From contig VLTH01000003.1 in assembly GCA_008125075.1 (NCBI GenBank), forward strand, positions 695,787-748,568: a stretch of DNA of 52,782 nucleotides. Direction: 5' to 3'. Positions 44,352-52,782 of the stretch are shown here, in pieces. Numbering within the stretch: the first letter of the stretch is position 1; the number at the start of each line of letters is the position of its first letter. The notes under the pieces are model-generated. The model had not been told where the DNA came from and ran no database searches. It saw only the letters and a list, made by a program, of their open reading frames with translations. A program made the position numbers and the translations under genes. The DNA is from Acetivibrio alkalicellulosi (GTDB lineage: Bacteria; Bacillota; Clostridia; Acetivibrionales; Acetivibrionaceae).

Positions 44352-45110
44352 TTGAGGGAAGAAAATAAAGTAACTTTTGGCACAACTTCGAATTTAGATG
44401 AGCAAGCCAAAGAAAAGGACAAAAAGACTGAATTAAGTGAAATAAAAGAGTTTGGAAAGACAGCTGTTAAAAACTCAAAAGGAAATATACACTGTCTTAC
44501 AGTGATAGGTCAGATTGAAGGGCATGTTATACTTCCACCACAAAATAAAACTACAAAGTATGAGCATGTTATACCTCAGTTAGTTGCAATAGAAGAAAGT
44601 GAAGAAATAGATGCCTTAATGCTTATACTAAACACTGTAGGTGGAGATGTTGAAGCTGGACTTGCAATTGCTGAAATGATTGCTAGTATGTCAAAACCAA
44701 CAGTATCTTTAGTACTAGGAGGAGGTCATAGTATTGGTGTACCTATGGCAGTTGCAACAAATTACTCATTTATTGCACCATCTGCCACGATGACAATACA
44801 TCCTATAAGACTAAATGGTATGGTTATAGGTGTACCTCAAACATATGAATATTTTGATAGAATGCAGGAGCGGGTTGTTCAATTTGTATCTAAGAATTCT
44901 AAAATATCAAAGGAACAATTCAGAGACTTAATGCTAAAGACAGGAGAATTAGCTAATGATGTAGGAACTATACTTTTTGGAGATGAAGCAGTAAAAAATG
45001 GTCTTATTGATGAGACGGGTGGGTTGCATAGTGCTTTAAATAAGCTGTATCAAATGATTGACTTTAAAAAGAAAAATGCTATACTTAATAATCCGGAGGC
45101 TCTACAATGA
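44352..45110 (+). CDS. tepA: ClpP-class peptidase TepA
   Basis: 252 residues of the ClpP/SppA fold. The nucleophile Ser127 is in GGGHSIGVP and the catalytic His150 in [25 protein letters not shown] is the oxyanion region. It matches TepA (YmfB) of B. subtilis, a cytoplasmic ClpP-like protease reported to help translocation or spore outgrowth. It overlaps the ylzJ-like gene by 4 bp, the conserved order before spoIIIE/ftsK. The start is TTG. ftsK would be expected next but is absent, so the usual synteny is broken here. Confidence 0.92.
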   Translation: MREENKVTFGTTSNLDEQAKEKDKKTELSEIKEFGKTAVKNSKGNIHCLTVIGQIEGHVILPPQNKTTKYEHVIPQLVAIEESEEIDALMLILNTVGGDVEAGLAIAEMIASMSKPTVSLVLGGGHSIGVPMAVATNYSFIAPSATMTIHPIRLNGMVIGVPQTYEYFDRMQERVVQFVSKNSKISKEQFRDLMLKTGELANDVGTILFGDEAVKNGLIDETGGLHSALNKLYQMIDFKKKNAILNNPEALQ

Positions 45111-45313
45111 TTTTACATTCAATAGTTCCCGTTGAGGCAGTTTTTTTCAATAGCGAAGAAGAAAAAAAACTAATGGAAATAGAATATATGGGCGAGAAGG
45201 TAATGGTTGTACCATTATCAAATAATAGATATATTATAGATAGAGTAATAAGCACATCATTAAAATCATATCTAAATCCAAAACTAACCCCAGGCAGCAT
45301 AATAGAAGCATAG
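45107..45313 (+). CDS. YlzJ-like protein
   Basis: Short protein of 68 residues: [14 protein letters not shown], then a basic/hydrophobic middle and [11 protein letters not shown] at the end, typical of the YlzJ-like family found between tepA and spoIIIE in Firmicutes. Function unknown. It overlaps tepA by 4 bp. Confidence 0.9.
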   Translation: MILHSIVPVEAVFFNSEEEKKLMEIEYMGEKVMVVPLSNNRYIIDRVISTSLKSYLNPKLTPGSIIEA

Positions 45314-45620
45314 GGACGGTTCTTTTGCTTCCTTTCTATCAAGGGGAAGTTAAAAGCAGGAATGGTTTTGCTGTCAACAACGGGTAAGTTTTTTTAAAAA
45401 CGTAGGGACTTTCTTTTATATCCTTACTATCATAAACTAGCTAGTTTTTTCTACCAAAAGTTAAAATTAATATCTAAAACTATAGAAAAAATTATATTAA
45501 ATATAAAAAAATACATGTAAAGTATTGATTTTTAAACTTTGTTATAATAAAATGTTAAGGAATGTGCTGGAAATATTGGCACATTAATTTATTATAATAA
45601 AAACAGGGGGTAATTTAAAA
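45314..45620. other. 307-bp intergenic stretch with a degraded repeat
   Basis: Begins with GGGACGGTTCTTTTGCTTCC (45314-45333), which looks like one arm of the GGGACGGTTC...GAACCGTCCC-type palindromic repeats common in Firmicutes. Only one arm is seen. The rest is AT-rich and holds GGGGG before the dockerin gene (ATG at 45621). Confidence 0.5.
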
Positions 45621-46811
45621 ATGAGTGAGTATTCTTTGAGTAGAAGAATAGTTTTTGCATGTCTTATTATTTCAATGATATTAGTATTAGGGATAGTATG
45701 GCAAAATGCTATTTATGTCTCAGGAAATTCTGACGATAGAGGATTAATTGGAGATTTAAACAATGATGGAAAAGTAGATAGTACAGATTACATACTTATG
45801 AGAAGGTATCTTCTAGAAATAATTAGTGATTTGCCTGTGCCAGATAAAATTTGGTCAGCGGATTTAAATGATGATGGAAAAATTGACAGTACAGATGCTA
45901 TTTTAATGAGAAGGTTTCTTCTAGAGATAATAAGTGAGTTTCCCAAAAAAGCTGATGTAATACCAACACCAATTCCAAGTCCTACAACTACTCCAAGACC
46001 TACACCAATACCTGTTCCAGTTGGAGATGAATCAAGTGAAGTTAATGTGAAAAAAGGCGAAATATTTAATTATGTTTTTAAAGCAAATAATATAGAGTCA
46101 GGAGATATAATTAATATATATAGATATACCGTTACATATAATCCAGAGGAGCTTGAGGTTATTGATTTATGCAGTGAGACATATGAAAAGATTATGACTC
46201 CACAGTGGGTAAAAGGTACAGATATTATAATTGAAGATTTTAATCCTACCAATGGCAAAATTGTTTTTAGCACAGAAAAATTTATTAATGACACTCAAAA
46301 ATTAAGTGGTGCTATTAATTCAATAAAATTTAGATCAAACATTTCAGGTATATCAAAAATAGATTATACAGTTGAAAGAGTTTCGCATATATTTTATAGA
46401 GATATTGTTATTGGGGTATACAGTTTCTTGTCAGGTGGGCGTAATTTTAGCGTTTATAATAGGGGAGCTAATAAAAGTATAAGTTTTAAAACAAAAATAA
46501 CTCCTCAAGTAAGACTAACATTTTATAGTGACTTAGTAGATGTTTATGTTGTGGGAAATAGTGGGAGCTACAGCAGCTATGTTGGAACAGTTACAAGGGA
46601 TGTTATAAATATAATCATAACATGCATGTTTCCACTTATTGAAGAAAATAAAGACTTAGGAGTTGAATTAAAAATAATAAATAATTCTGATAAAAGGATA
46701 AGGATCAATTTAGAGGATCATTCTGACAGGGTTACTATATTAGATAGAAATGGCAATGAAATAACTAAATACAACAATGATGAAAATGTAATATGCTACA
46801 GTGCATACTAA
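45621..46811 (+). CDS. Secreted dockerin protein sharing a module with PilO
   Basis: 396 residues. N-terminal signal or anchor helix (about 10-35). Type I dockerin at 44-110: GDLNNDGKVDSTDYILMRRY and ADLNDDGKIDSTDAILMRRF, both with the Ser-Thr recognition pair. A Pro/Thr linker follows (about 114-135). Residues 140-255 form a strand-rich domain (FNYVFKANNIESGDIINIYR, YNPEELEVIDL, SGAINSIKFRSNISG) with the look of cohesin or a related beta-sandwich; this is not certain. Residues 260-396 repeat the C-terminal module of the PilO-like protein. It is first of a three-gene operon with the next two genes. It may link a pilus or surface complex to cohesin-bearing scaffolds. Confidence 0.8.
   Translation: MSEYSLSRRIVFACLIISMILVLGIVWQNAIYVSGNSDDRGLIGDLNNDGKVDSTDYILMRRYLLEIISDLPVPDKIWSADLNDDGKIDSTDAILMRRFLLEIISEFPKKADVIPTPIPSPTTTPRPTPIPVPVGDESSEVNVKKGEIFNYVFKANNIESGDIINIYRYTVTYNPEELEVIDLCSETYEKIMTPQWVKGTDIIIEDFNPTNGKIVFSTEKFINDTQKLSGAINSIKFRSNISGISKIDYTVERVSHIFYRDIVIGVYSFLSGGRNFSVYNRGANKSISFKTKITPQVRLTFYSDLVDVYVVGNSGSYSSYVGTVTRDVINIIITCMFPLIEENKDLGVELKIINNSDKRIRINLEDHSDRVTILDRNGNEITKYNNDENVICYSAY
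46398..46811 (+). repeat. Shared module, copy in the dockerin gene
   Basis: See the copy at 39212-39616. By hand, about 89 of 126 residues are identical; DNA identity is highest in the first half. Confidence 0.9.
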
Positions 46812-46825
46812 AGGAGGAGATAATT

Positions 46826-47878
46826 ATGTTGAATAATAAATATAAAGTGATGGTAGGAACAATAATGACAGTGATTGTACTAACTATAACTGCTATTGGA
46901 GTTATGGGTACTTTTGATAATAAAGAAATTGAGCCAGAAGGTGAAACAATTGAAGAAATAATTGAAGAAGACATTGAGCAGGATGTTGAAATAATTGAAG
47001 AAATGATTTTTGAGTCTTCTGACAATGAATATGGATTACCTCCTGCAATTTTGGCTATTAGGGAAGAGGAGTGGAAGGAGTCACTAGCACAAAAATATGG
47101 TAAGACTATTGATGAAATTGAAATGTTAAAAGCTCAAATTGGAGATTTAAACGCTGTAGAATGGGAACTTGAAAGAGAAAAAATTCAGGATAAAATGTTG
47201 TCAGATAATAGAGTTATTGAGCTAATTAAAAAGGGGATTGGTATTTCACAAATAGAAATAGCAGAAGAAATTGCAGCAAAAGCAGATATGTGTACTGAAG
47301 AAGTTCTTAAAATGAGATATGGTACTTTAATTGATGATAATAATACTATTTCTGTTTTTTCAATTGATGAAGATCAAAAGCCGACAGAAAGAGGTTGGGA
47401 AGAAATTAAGAGGGAGCTTGGTGTTAATGAAAAGACACCATTAGAGCAGCTTGAAGTACCTCTTAATATTGTAACTGAAATGGGAGAAATGGGACTATCA
47501 GAACAGGAAATGATTGATATTTCACTTTTAGCAAAAAACCATGGAAAATCATATGAAGAGGTTTGGAGTCAAATAAAAAGTGGAAAAACATATGATGAAT
47601 TATATCAGAGGTTTGTTGATGAGTTAAGAGAGTCTGATAATTTTAGTCTTAGTGAGGAAGAAATTATTAGAATGGTTGAAAAGGATGTGGTGGAAAAACT
47701 AAAAGCTACTAAAGAAGAAGTGACTTTGTGTAAAGAAAATGGGATCTATGGATTTAGTATGTATACAGCTAAAACCCTTTCTATAGATTATAACCTTCCA
47801 ATGGAATCAATTGTTGAAGAGTTTTTACGACTTGGCAACTGGGATAAAGTAGTTGATGAATTGGAGGGGAATTTATAA
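46826..47878 (+). CDS. Membrane-anchored helical-repeat protein of the RHS operon
   Basis: 350 residues. A short basic start and one hydrophobic segment (about 8-25) are followed by a highly acidic stretch (EEIIEEDIEQDVEIIEEM). The rest is all helical, with recurring units ending in the same way: ISQIEIAEEIAAKADMCTEEVLKMR, DISLLAKNHGKSYEEVWSQIKSGKTYDEL, YTAKTLSIDYNLPMESIVEEF...NWDKVVDEL. Similar short helix pairs occur in uncharacterised clostridial exported proteins. The start at 46826 follows AAGGAGGAG, 14 bp after the dockerin gene, and the stop overlaps the RHS start by one base. Function unknown; an RHS-associated chaperone or scaffold is possible. Confidence 0.7.
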   Translation: MLNNKYKVMVGTIMTVIVLTITAIGVMGTFDNKEIEPEGETIEEIIEEDIEQDVEIIEEMIFESSDNEYGLPPAILAIREEEWKESLAQKYGKTIDEIEMLKAQIGDLNAVEWELEREKIQDKMLSDNRVIELIKKGIGISQIEIAEEIAAKADMCTEEVLKMRYGTLIDDNNTISVFSIDEDQKPTERGWEEIKRELGVNEKTPLEQLEVPLNIVTEMGEMGLSEQEMIDISLLAKNHGKSYEEVWSQIKSGKTYDELYQRFVDELRESDNFSLSEEEIIRMVEKDVVEKLKATKEEVTLCKENGIYGFSMYTAKTLSIDYNLPMESIVEEFLRLGNWDKVVDELEGNL

Positions 47879-50800
47879 TGAGATATAGATCACTAATAAG
47901 TATATTTTTTGTTTTAATTGCCCTAGGGGTTTTAAATTCAGTTAGTACATATGCAAACTTTGATAGAAGCAGTATTTACGAGGGATATATATTACCTGAT
48001 TCAGCATATAAAAAAGTAGAAAATGCATCTTTTAAGTTAAGTGATGGAGAACACATTAATCCTGTTACAGGGGATTTAGAAATAAAGGAAACAGATGTTT
48101 TTCTTGAAGGAAGAAATGGATTAGACCTAGCTATTACTAGATATTACAGACTTGGAAGTGCCGGTCTTAGAGAGCCTTTTGTAGGTCTTGTTGAGGGGAC
48201 AGAAAAGGATGTAAGGGTATGGCAAGTTCATGGTAGAGTTGAAATCAAAAGATACAATAGTGTGGGAACTGTAGTTGATTTAAGGAATGAAAATTTTACT
48301 GACCCAAATCAATTTAGAGATTCTAAAGATGCAGATGCTCTTTTGGCAAATTATCAAAGTGGTATGTACTCAGGCACACATATGATAGTAAACGATAATG
48401 GAGTACAATTCTTTGAATCATATAGCTTTAGCCAGATGGCAGTTAGAAATTATATAATAGATGTGCCAATTAAGTTTTATGGGACAAGGCCTGGGATAGC
48501 AACAGTTTATCAAAGACATTTTGATATTGGTGCTGGATGGTCATTTGACTTTCCCTTTATTGAAAACAGGAGAGGGCATCTTTATCTTCACTATGGAAGT
48601 ACAGGTACATGGTATTTAAAAATTGATGAAGTAACAGGAGAATTGTCTCTAGATGGATATGAACTAGAGGATATTTCAATTAAGCGTGAAAATATTACAA
48701 GGTCAGATTTTGCAAGAAATCCTGCCTATGTTGTTACAGAAAAGAATGGTAAAAGGACATATTTTGCAGATGACGGAAGGCTTCTTGCAATAGAAGACAG
48801 GTTTGGAAACAATATAAGATTTTTTCATAGAAACAGGACTATTAGGGATAATGACAATATGATAACAACGCCTGTAATTTCAAGAATAGTTGATAGTGTT
48901 GGAAGAAACATATTTATAAACTACAATGATGTAAATCATACAGTAAGTGTTACATGGGGTTCAAATGAAGTTGTATATCATAAAAGTCCTGTAGTTGACA
49001 TTTCAAATCCCTCAACATTAAAGGAAAGAACACGACTTAGTAATGAGTTTGTACTTGAAAAAGTAGTAGATGAAATAGGACGAGAGACAAGGTATGACTA
49101 TGACATAAAATATGCTATGGACAATTATTTTATGAGAAATACACCGCATTATAACAGTTTTGATAAGGATAGTAGCGGAAATGCCATACTTGACACAAAT
49201 GGAAATCCAATTTATTCTAAGGCTGATAATGAAGAAGGAAGCCATAAATTTATTGGAGTATATAATTATTATGCCTGCCTTGAAAAGATTACATATCCTA
49301 CAATGGCACAAACACATTATGAGTATAATAAAGGTGTTAGGTATGTGGTTAGAGACAATGACAAATGGGATGATGATGTAGGGGCAAAAGTTGCCGACAG
49401 AAATATTAAAAGTCTTGGACCTGATGGATCAACATATTTTTATAGAGTTGAAAAAAGATATGAAAAAGATAAGAACGGCAAAATATATAACGAAAAGACC
49501 TATAGTTATAAGAGAACAAAAGATAATAATGTATTTTGCCAGTATGATGGTTACCCGTTATATAAAGCTAAGGACGACATACCAAACAGCTTTAATGTGA
49601 AAACAGTTGTTGAGGACATGAATGGAAATAATTTTACATATACATATAATAAGGACTTGCTATGTATTAATATTTTAAGTAATTATGTTGATGGAAATTA
49701 TAACGAAGAGAGATTATATAGATATGACAATAATAAGCAGCTTATGCTGTCTGTAAAAAATGTGTTTAATCCTTCAACTGGTCGATTTATATCTTATGTA
49801 GAAAATTTTATGTTTGATGAATACCGTAATTTAAAGGGATATTGGGGAAATGGAGCTAGAAGGGGCGCAGATAGTAAAACCAATTATTCTCAAGTTACAA
49901 TAGGTGATTATGACCCCTTAGATAGTGAGCATAAAATAACCTATGTATATAATCCTGTTTATCACTATATGACAGGTATGGAATATAAAAAAGATAATAG
50001 TACATTTATAAAGCATGAGTATGTTAGTTCTACCGACAATAAGACTATTGACTGGGAAAATGTCTATGAGAGGGTAGGTCTTGGAGATTATGAACTAAGG
50101 AAAAAGAATAGATATATTTATGACCTTTTTGGAAATGTAGTGGAAGAGAGAAAGTATTTAGAGGATTGTCCTGAAGGTGTTATGCCAAAATGGGGATATT
50201 ATATCTCAACATTTTATGAATATGAAAATCCTTCTCTTTTGGGAGCATACTTATCAAGGATATACTACAAAGATGTAAGAGAAGCAGGTACATATGGTAA
50301 TGCATTTGGCAATCTTGTTGAGTCTAAGGAAGGACTTGACGCAGGTGTAGTTGATGAAGTCTATGAGTTTGATTTTTTTGGTAACTTAAAAATGATTATA
50401 GATGGTCAAGGTTATCGCACATACTATGATTATGATAAATTAGGAAGAATAACAGGTATAAAAAATCCTGATGGTTCTAGCAAGGAGTTTATATATAAGT
50501 CGGATAAAGATGAAAACAGTGTTATAACTGTTATGGAAAATGGAACTAGAACTAAGGAAATATACGATGAATTTGGAAACCTTACAAACACACAGATATA
50601 TTTAGAAACTGGATTTAAAAGTATTAGTGAAGTAGAATATGATTCGATGTTTCGCATTGATACAGAAAGAAACCTTGTTAATGGAGGTTATATAAAATAT
50701 CAATATTTTGGAGACGGAAGACTTAAATCAAAAGATATAAGTGATCAAAGTAAACTATATTACAGGGAATCATATGATTATGATGTAGTTGAAAAGTACA

Positions 50801-52782
50801 TGAAAACAACAAAGACTGTATTAGGAGATGTAAATTCTCCATCAATAACAACATCTGCATATACTGATAAAAACGGAAACTTAAGAATACAGGAAAGGCA
50901 TAGAAATGGTGCTCCAAATTATACTGATACTTTCAATTATGATTATCTTGGCAATAGGACAGATGAAATAATTGCAAGGGCATATAATGAAGTAAATTCT
51001 AATTTGTGGGTAAAGCCAGGAACTTCAGCTCCTTATGATTGGACAAGTAAATATGAGTATGATTTTGAAGGAAGGCTTGTAAAGCTTACAAATATAGAAG
51101 GCTTTTATATGACAACAGAGTATGATGCATTAGGAAGAAAAATAAGAGTTACAGACTATAAGGGCAATAACAGACCAAGTACAAAAAGGTATTATACCAC
51201 TTTTATTTATGACAATATGGGAAGACTTATAAAAGAAATAATACCATTTGAAGAGAATGGAGATAGAATTGTTTATTCAGAAAAGCACTATGGTTATGAT
51301 AGAAACGGTAATTTAAGATATAAAAAAGTAACTTCAAATAAACCTTTAGAAGATATTTCATTTAATGAAGTATGGTATGTTTATAACAGAAGAAACATGC
51401 TAACAGGAGTTAAAAATATTAATAATACAGGGAATAGCCCAGAGGAAACATGGACTCAATACTATTATGATGAGTATGGAAATAAGCTCCGGATGTATAC
51501 AGGTCATAGCAGTTATCTACATATTAGAGGTCTTGATAGTATAGATAATAGTGAGGATGTCTTTAATGTTAAAAAATATGAATATGATAAATATACAAAT
51601 CAGCTTGAAAAAGTAATTGATCATATGGGATTTGAAGAGACATATGAATATGACTTAAATGGTGATTTAAGGCTTAAAATTGACAGGAATAAAAATGAAA
51701 TAACCTATAAATATGATATTTTAAGCAGGTTGAAGTCAAAAAGTGCTAAGACAGATGAAGGAATAGGTGATGTTACATATAGTTATACATATACTTTAAC
51801 AGGTATGATGAGAAGTGAAACAGGTGATGGAATAAATTATACATATTCATATGATGAGCTTGGAAGGTTAACAAATGTAACAGAATCAACAGGTATAACA
51901 AAAGAGTATAATTATGATGCAAGTGACAATAGAATATCATTTGTTTTACAAAGAGGTGGAGAGACAGAAATAAATATCAGGTATAATTACAATAGAATGA
52001 ATCGCTTGTGGGAAGTGATAGAGACTGATAATTCAAATCTAGTGTTTACTGTACAATATGGATATGATGAAAATGGAAACAGAAGATCTATGATGTATGT
52101 AAATGCAAATGTATTTTATGATTATAATCTTACAAATAGTTTGGTTTCACTTAGAAATGAAAGATGGCTTCCTTTTGGCTCTACAAGTCTTACAAGATAT
52201 TCTTTTGAGTATTATTTAGATGGAAATCAGTCAAAAAAGGTTGAGCATATAAGTGGAAATTCAACAGAGTACATATATGATGGATTAGGAAGACTGTATA
52301 GAGAGACTGATAAAGAAAATGACACAATATTAACTGATATTCTATATGAATATGATGCCTCACATAACAGAAATAAAATGATAGTAACAGAAGGTGGAGT
52401 GACAGATCCTGCATTAAGATTAGTAACAAGATATCAATATGACAAAAACAACAGGCTGGAATATGAGATTAAGACAACTAGTGGAAAGAGTGAAGAGAAT
52501 TTTTATAGTTATGATAGAAACGGAAATCAGATATTTAAAAAACAAGTGGTAATAGAAAGAGGAGTAACAGACGAAGCAAGTTTTACAGGTTTTATAGCAG
52601 GAAAGGAGGAAGATACAGGAGGAGTATACTTCTATGAGTATGATGGTTTTAACAGACTTATTGGATTTACAGGAGATGGAATGACAATTAGTTATACATA
52701 CAATGGAAGTGGACTTAGGACTGGTAAGACGGTAAATGGAGTTAGGACAACATATGTATGGGATGGACAAAATATTGTACTG
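47878..52782 (+). CDS. Secreted RHS/YD-repeat protein (partial, runs off the window)
   Basis: The frame is open from the ATG at 47878 to the right edge, 1635 codons, without a stop in any stretch I checked. A signal peptide covers about 1-28 (TYA-N). The N-terminal region has FLEGRNGLDLAITRYYR, typical of the entry to RHS shells. From about residue 650 on there are many YD repeats (YDYDKLGRITGIKNPDG, YEYDFEGRLVKLTNIEG, YSYDELGRLTNVTESTG, YEYDGFNRLIGFTGDG). RHS proteins form large beta-barrel cocoons, often around a C-terminal toxin or adhesin released by autoproteolysis; that part lies beyond the window. GGAGGGG precedes the start. Third gene of the dockerin operon. Confidence 0.92.
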   Translation, partial: MRYRSLISIFFVLIALGVLNSVSTYANFDRSSIYEGYILPDSAYKKVENASFKLSDGEHINPVTGDLEIKETDVFLEGRNGLDLAITRYYRLGSAGLREPFVGLVEGTEKDVRVWQVHGRVEIKRYNSVGTVVDLRNENFTDPNQFRDSKDADALLANYQSGMYSGTHMIVNDNGVQFFESYSFSQMAVRNYIIDVPIKFYGTRPGIATVYQRHFDIGAGWSFDFPFIENRRGHLYLHYGSTGTWYLKIDEVTGELSLDGYELEDISIKRENITRSDFARNPAYVVTEKNGKRTYFADDGRLLAIEDRFGNNIRFFHRNRTIRDNDNMITTPVISRIVDSVGRNIFINYNDVNHTVSVTWGSNEVVYHKSPVVDISNPSTLKERTRLSNEFVLEKVVDEIGRETRYDYDIKYAMDNYFMRNTPHYNSFDKDSSGNAILDTNGNPIYSKADNEEGSHKFIGVYNYYACLEKITYPTMAQTHYEYNKGVRYVVRDNDKWDDDVGAKVADRNIKSLGPDGSTYFYRVEKRYEKDKNGKIYNEKTYSYKRTKDNNVFCQYDGYPLYKAKDDIPNSFNVKTVVEDMNGNNFTYTYNKDLLCINILSNYVDGNYNEERLYRYDNNKQLMLSVKNVFNPSTGRFISYVENFMFDEYRNLKGYWGNGARRGADSKTNYSQVTIGDYDPLDSEHKITYVYNPVYHYMTGMEYKKDNSTFIKHEYVSSTDNKTIDWENVYERVGLGDYELRKKNRYIYDLFGNVVEERKYLEDCPEGVMPKWGYYISTFYEYENPSLLGAYLSRIYYKDVREAGTYGNAFGNLVESKEGLDAGVVDEVYEFDFFGNLKMIIDGQGYRTYYDYDKLGRITGIKNPDGSSKEFIYKSDKDENSVITVMENGTRTKEIYDEFGNLTNTQIYLETGFKSISEVEYDSMFRIDTERNLVNGGYIKYQYFGDGRLKSKDISDQSKLYYRESYDYDVVEKYMKTTKTVLGDVNSPSITTSAYTDKNGNLRIQERHRNGAPNYTDTFNYDYLGNRTDEIIARAYNEVNSNLWVKPGTSAPYDWTSKYEYDFEGRLVKLTNIEGFYMTTEYDALGRKIRVTDYKGNNRPSTKRYYTTFIYDNMGRLIKEIIPFEENGDRIVYSEKHYGYDRNGNLRYKKVTSNKPLEDISFNEVWYVYNRRNMLTGVKNINNTGNSPEETWTQYYYDEYGNKLRMYTGHSSYLHIRGLDSIDNSEDVFNVKKYEYDKYTNQLEKVIDHMGFEETYEYDLNGDLRLKIDRNKNEITYKYDILSRLKSKSAKTDEGIGDVTYSYTYTLTGMMRSETGDGINYTYSYDELGRLTNVTESTGITKEYNYDASDNRISFVLQRGGETEINIRYNYNRMNRLWEVIETDNSNLVFTVQYGYDENGNRRSMMYVNANVFYDYNLTNSLVSLRNERWLPFGSTSLTRYSFEYYLDGNQSKKVEHISGNSTEYIYDGLGRLYRETDKENDTILTDILYEYDASHNRNKMIVTEGGVTDPALRLVTRYQYDKNNRLEYEIKTTSGKSEENFYSYDRNGNQIFKKQVVIERGVTDEASFTGFIAGKEEDTGGVYFYEYDGFNRLIGFTGDGMTISYTYNGSGLRTGKTVNGVRTTYVWDGQNIVL

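Noticed and set aside
44352-45110. ClpP proteolytic subunit
   Set aside because: The ClpP-like fold is present, but the length, the GGHSIGVP motif and the overlapping ylzJ-like gene indicate TepA.

Overview
The window looks like chromosomal DNA from an AT-rich, endospore-forming, anaerobic, cellulolytic Clostridium, most like the Acetivibrio (Hungateiclostridium) group. This rests on two secreted proteins with type I dockerins of the 'DSTDYxxLKRY' style, a SigI/RsgI pair whose anti-sigma factor ends in a family 3 cellulose-binding module, dipicolinate synthase (dpaAB), SPOCS-domain spore proteins, and strong AGGAGG ribosome binding sites throughout. The species is inferred; no database was searched.

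Region by region. 1-4.2 kb: the end of an IS66-family element has cut off the C-terminus of an ABC-2 exporter permease whose ATPase partner is intact; then a small antitoxin-like protein and a CPBP membrane protease. 4.2-8.0 kb: a secreted dockerin protein with a tandemly duplicated 120-residue unit, a LysM-YkuD L,D-transpeptidase and an intracellular-type GH10 xylanase. 8.0-12.8 kb: a BlaI/BlaR1-like module (the BlaR1 lacks a sensor domain) facing a lipoprotein gene that carries the same promoter-operator, then a two-gene ABC transporter. 12.9-16.1 kb: a PspA, zinc-ribbon and SPFH membrane-stress operon like ydjFGHI of Bacillus subtilis. 16.8-21.1 kb: sigI-rsgI and two SPOCS paralogues. 21.2-25.3 kb: a copper-amine-oxidase-stalk protein and an ACT domain/PFL-family (UPF0210) pair. 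25.4-31.2 kb: rpsO, pnp, an M16 peptidase and dpaAB, in the conserved Firmicutes order, with a very long hairpin in the pnp leader.

31.5-44.0 kb is a type IV pilus/pseudopilus cluster: pilB, pilT, pilC, a major pilin, minor pilins, pilN, an extended pilO, a large PilX/GspK-like protein and a lipoprotein. pilM and a prepilin peptidase are not in the window. 44.3-45.3 kb holds tepA and ylzJ, the normal neighbours of spoIIIE. 45.6 kb to the window end is a secreted-protein operon: a dockerin protein, an anchored helical-repeat protein, and a very large RHS/YD-repeat protein that runs off the window.

The most unusual observation links the last two regions. The C-terminal ~135 residues of the PilO-like pilus protein recur, at about 70% identity and with a 36-nt identical DNA stretch, at the C-terminus of the dockerin protein 7 kb downstream. 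A pilus assembly component and a cellulosome-type dockerin protein next to an RHS gene therefore share a recently copied module. This suggests, but does not prove, a surface system joining a pilus/secretion machine, dockerin-cohesin attachment and RHS display.
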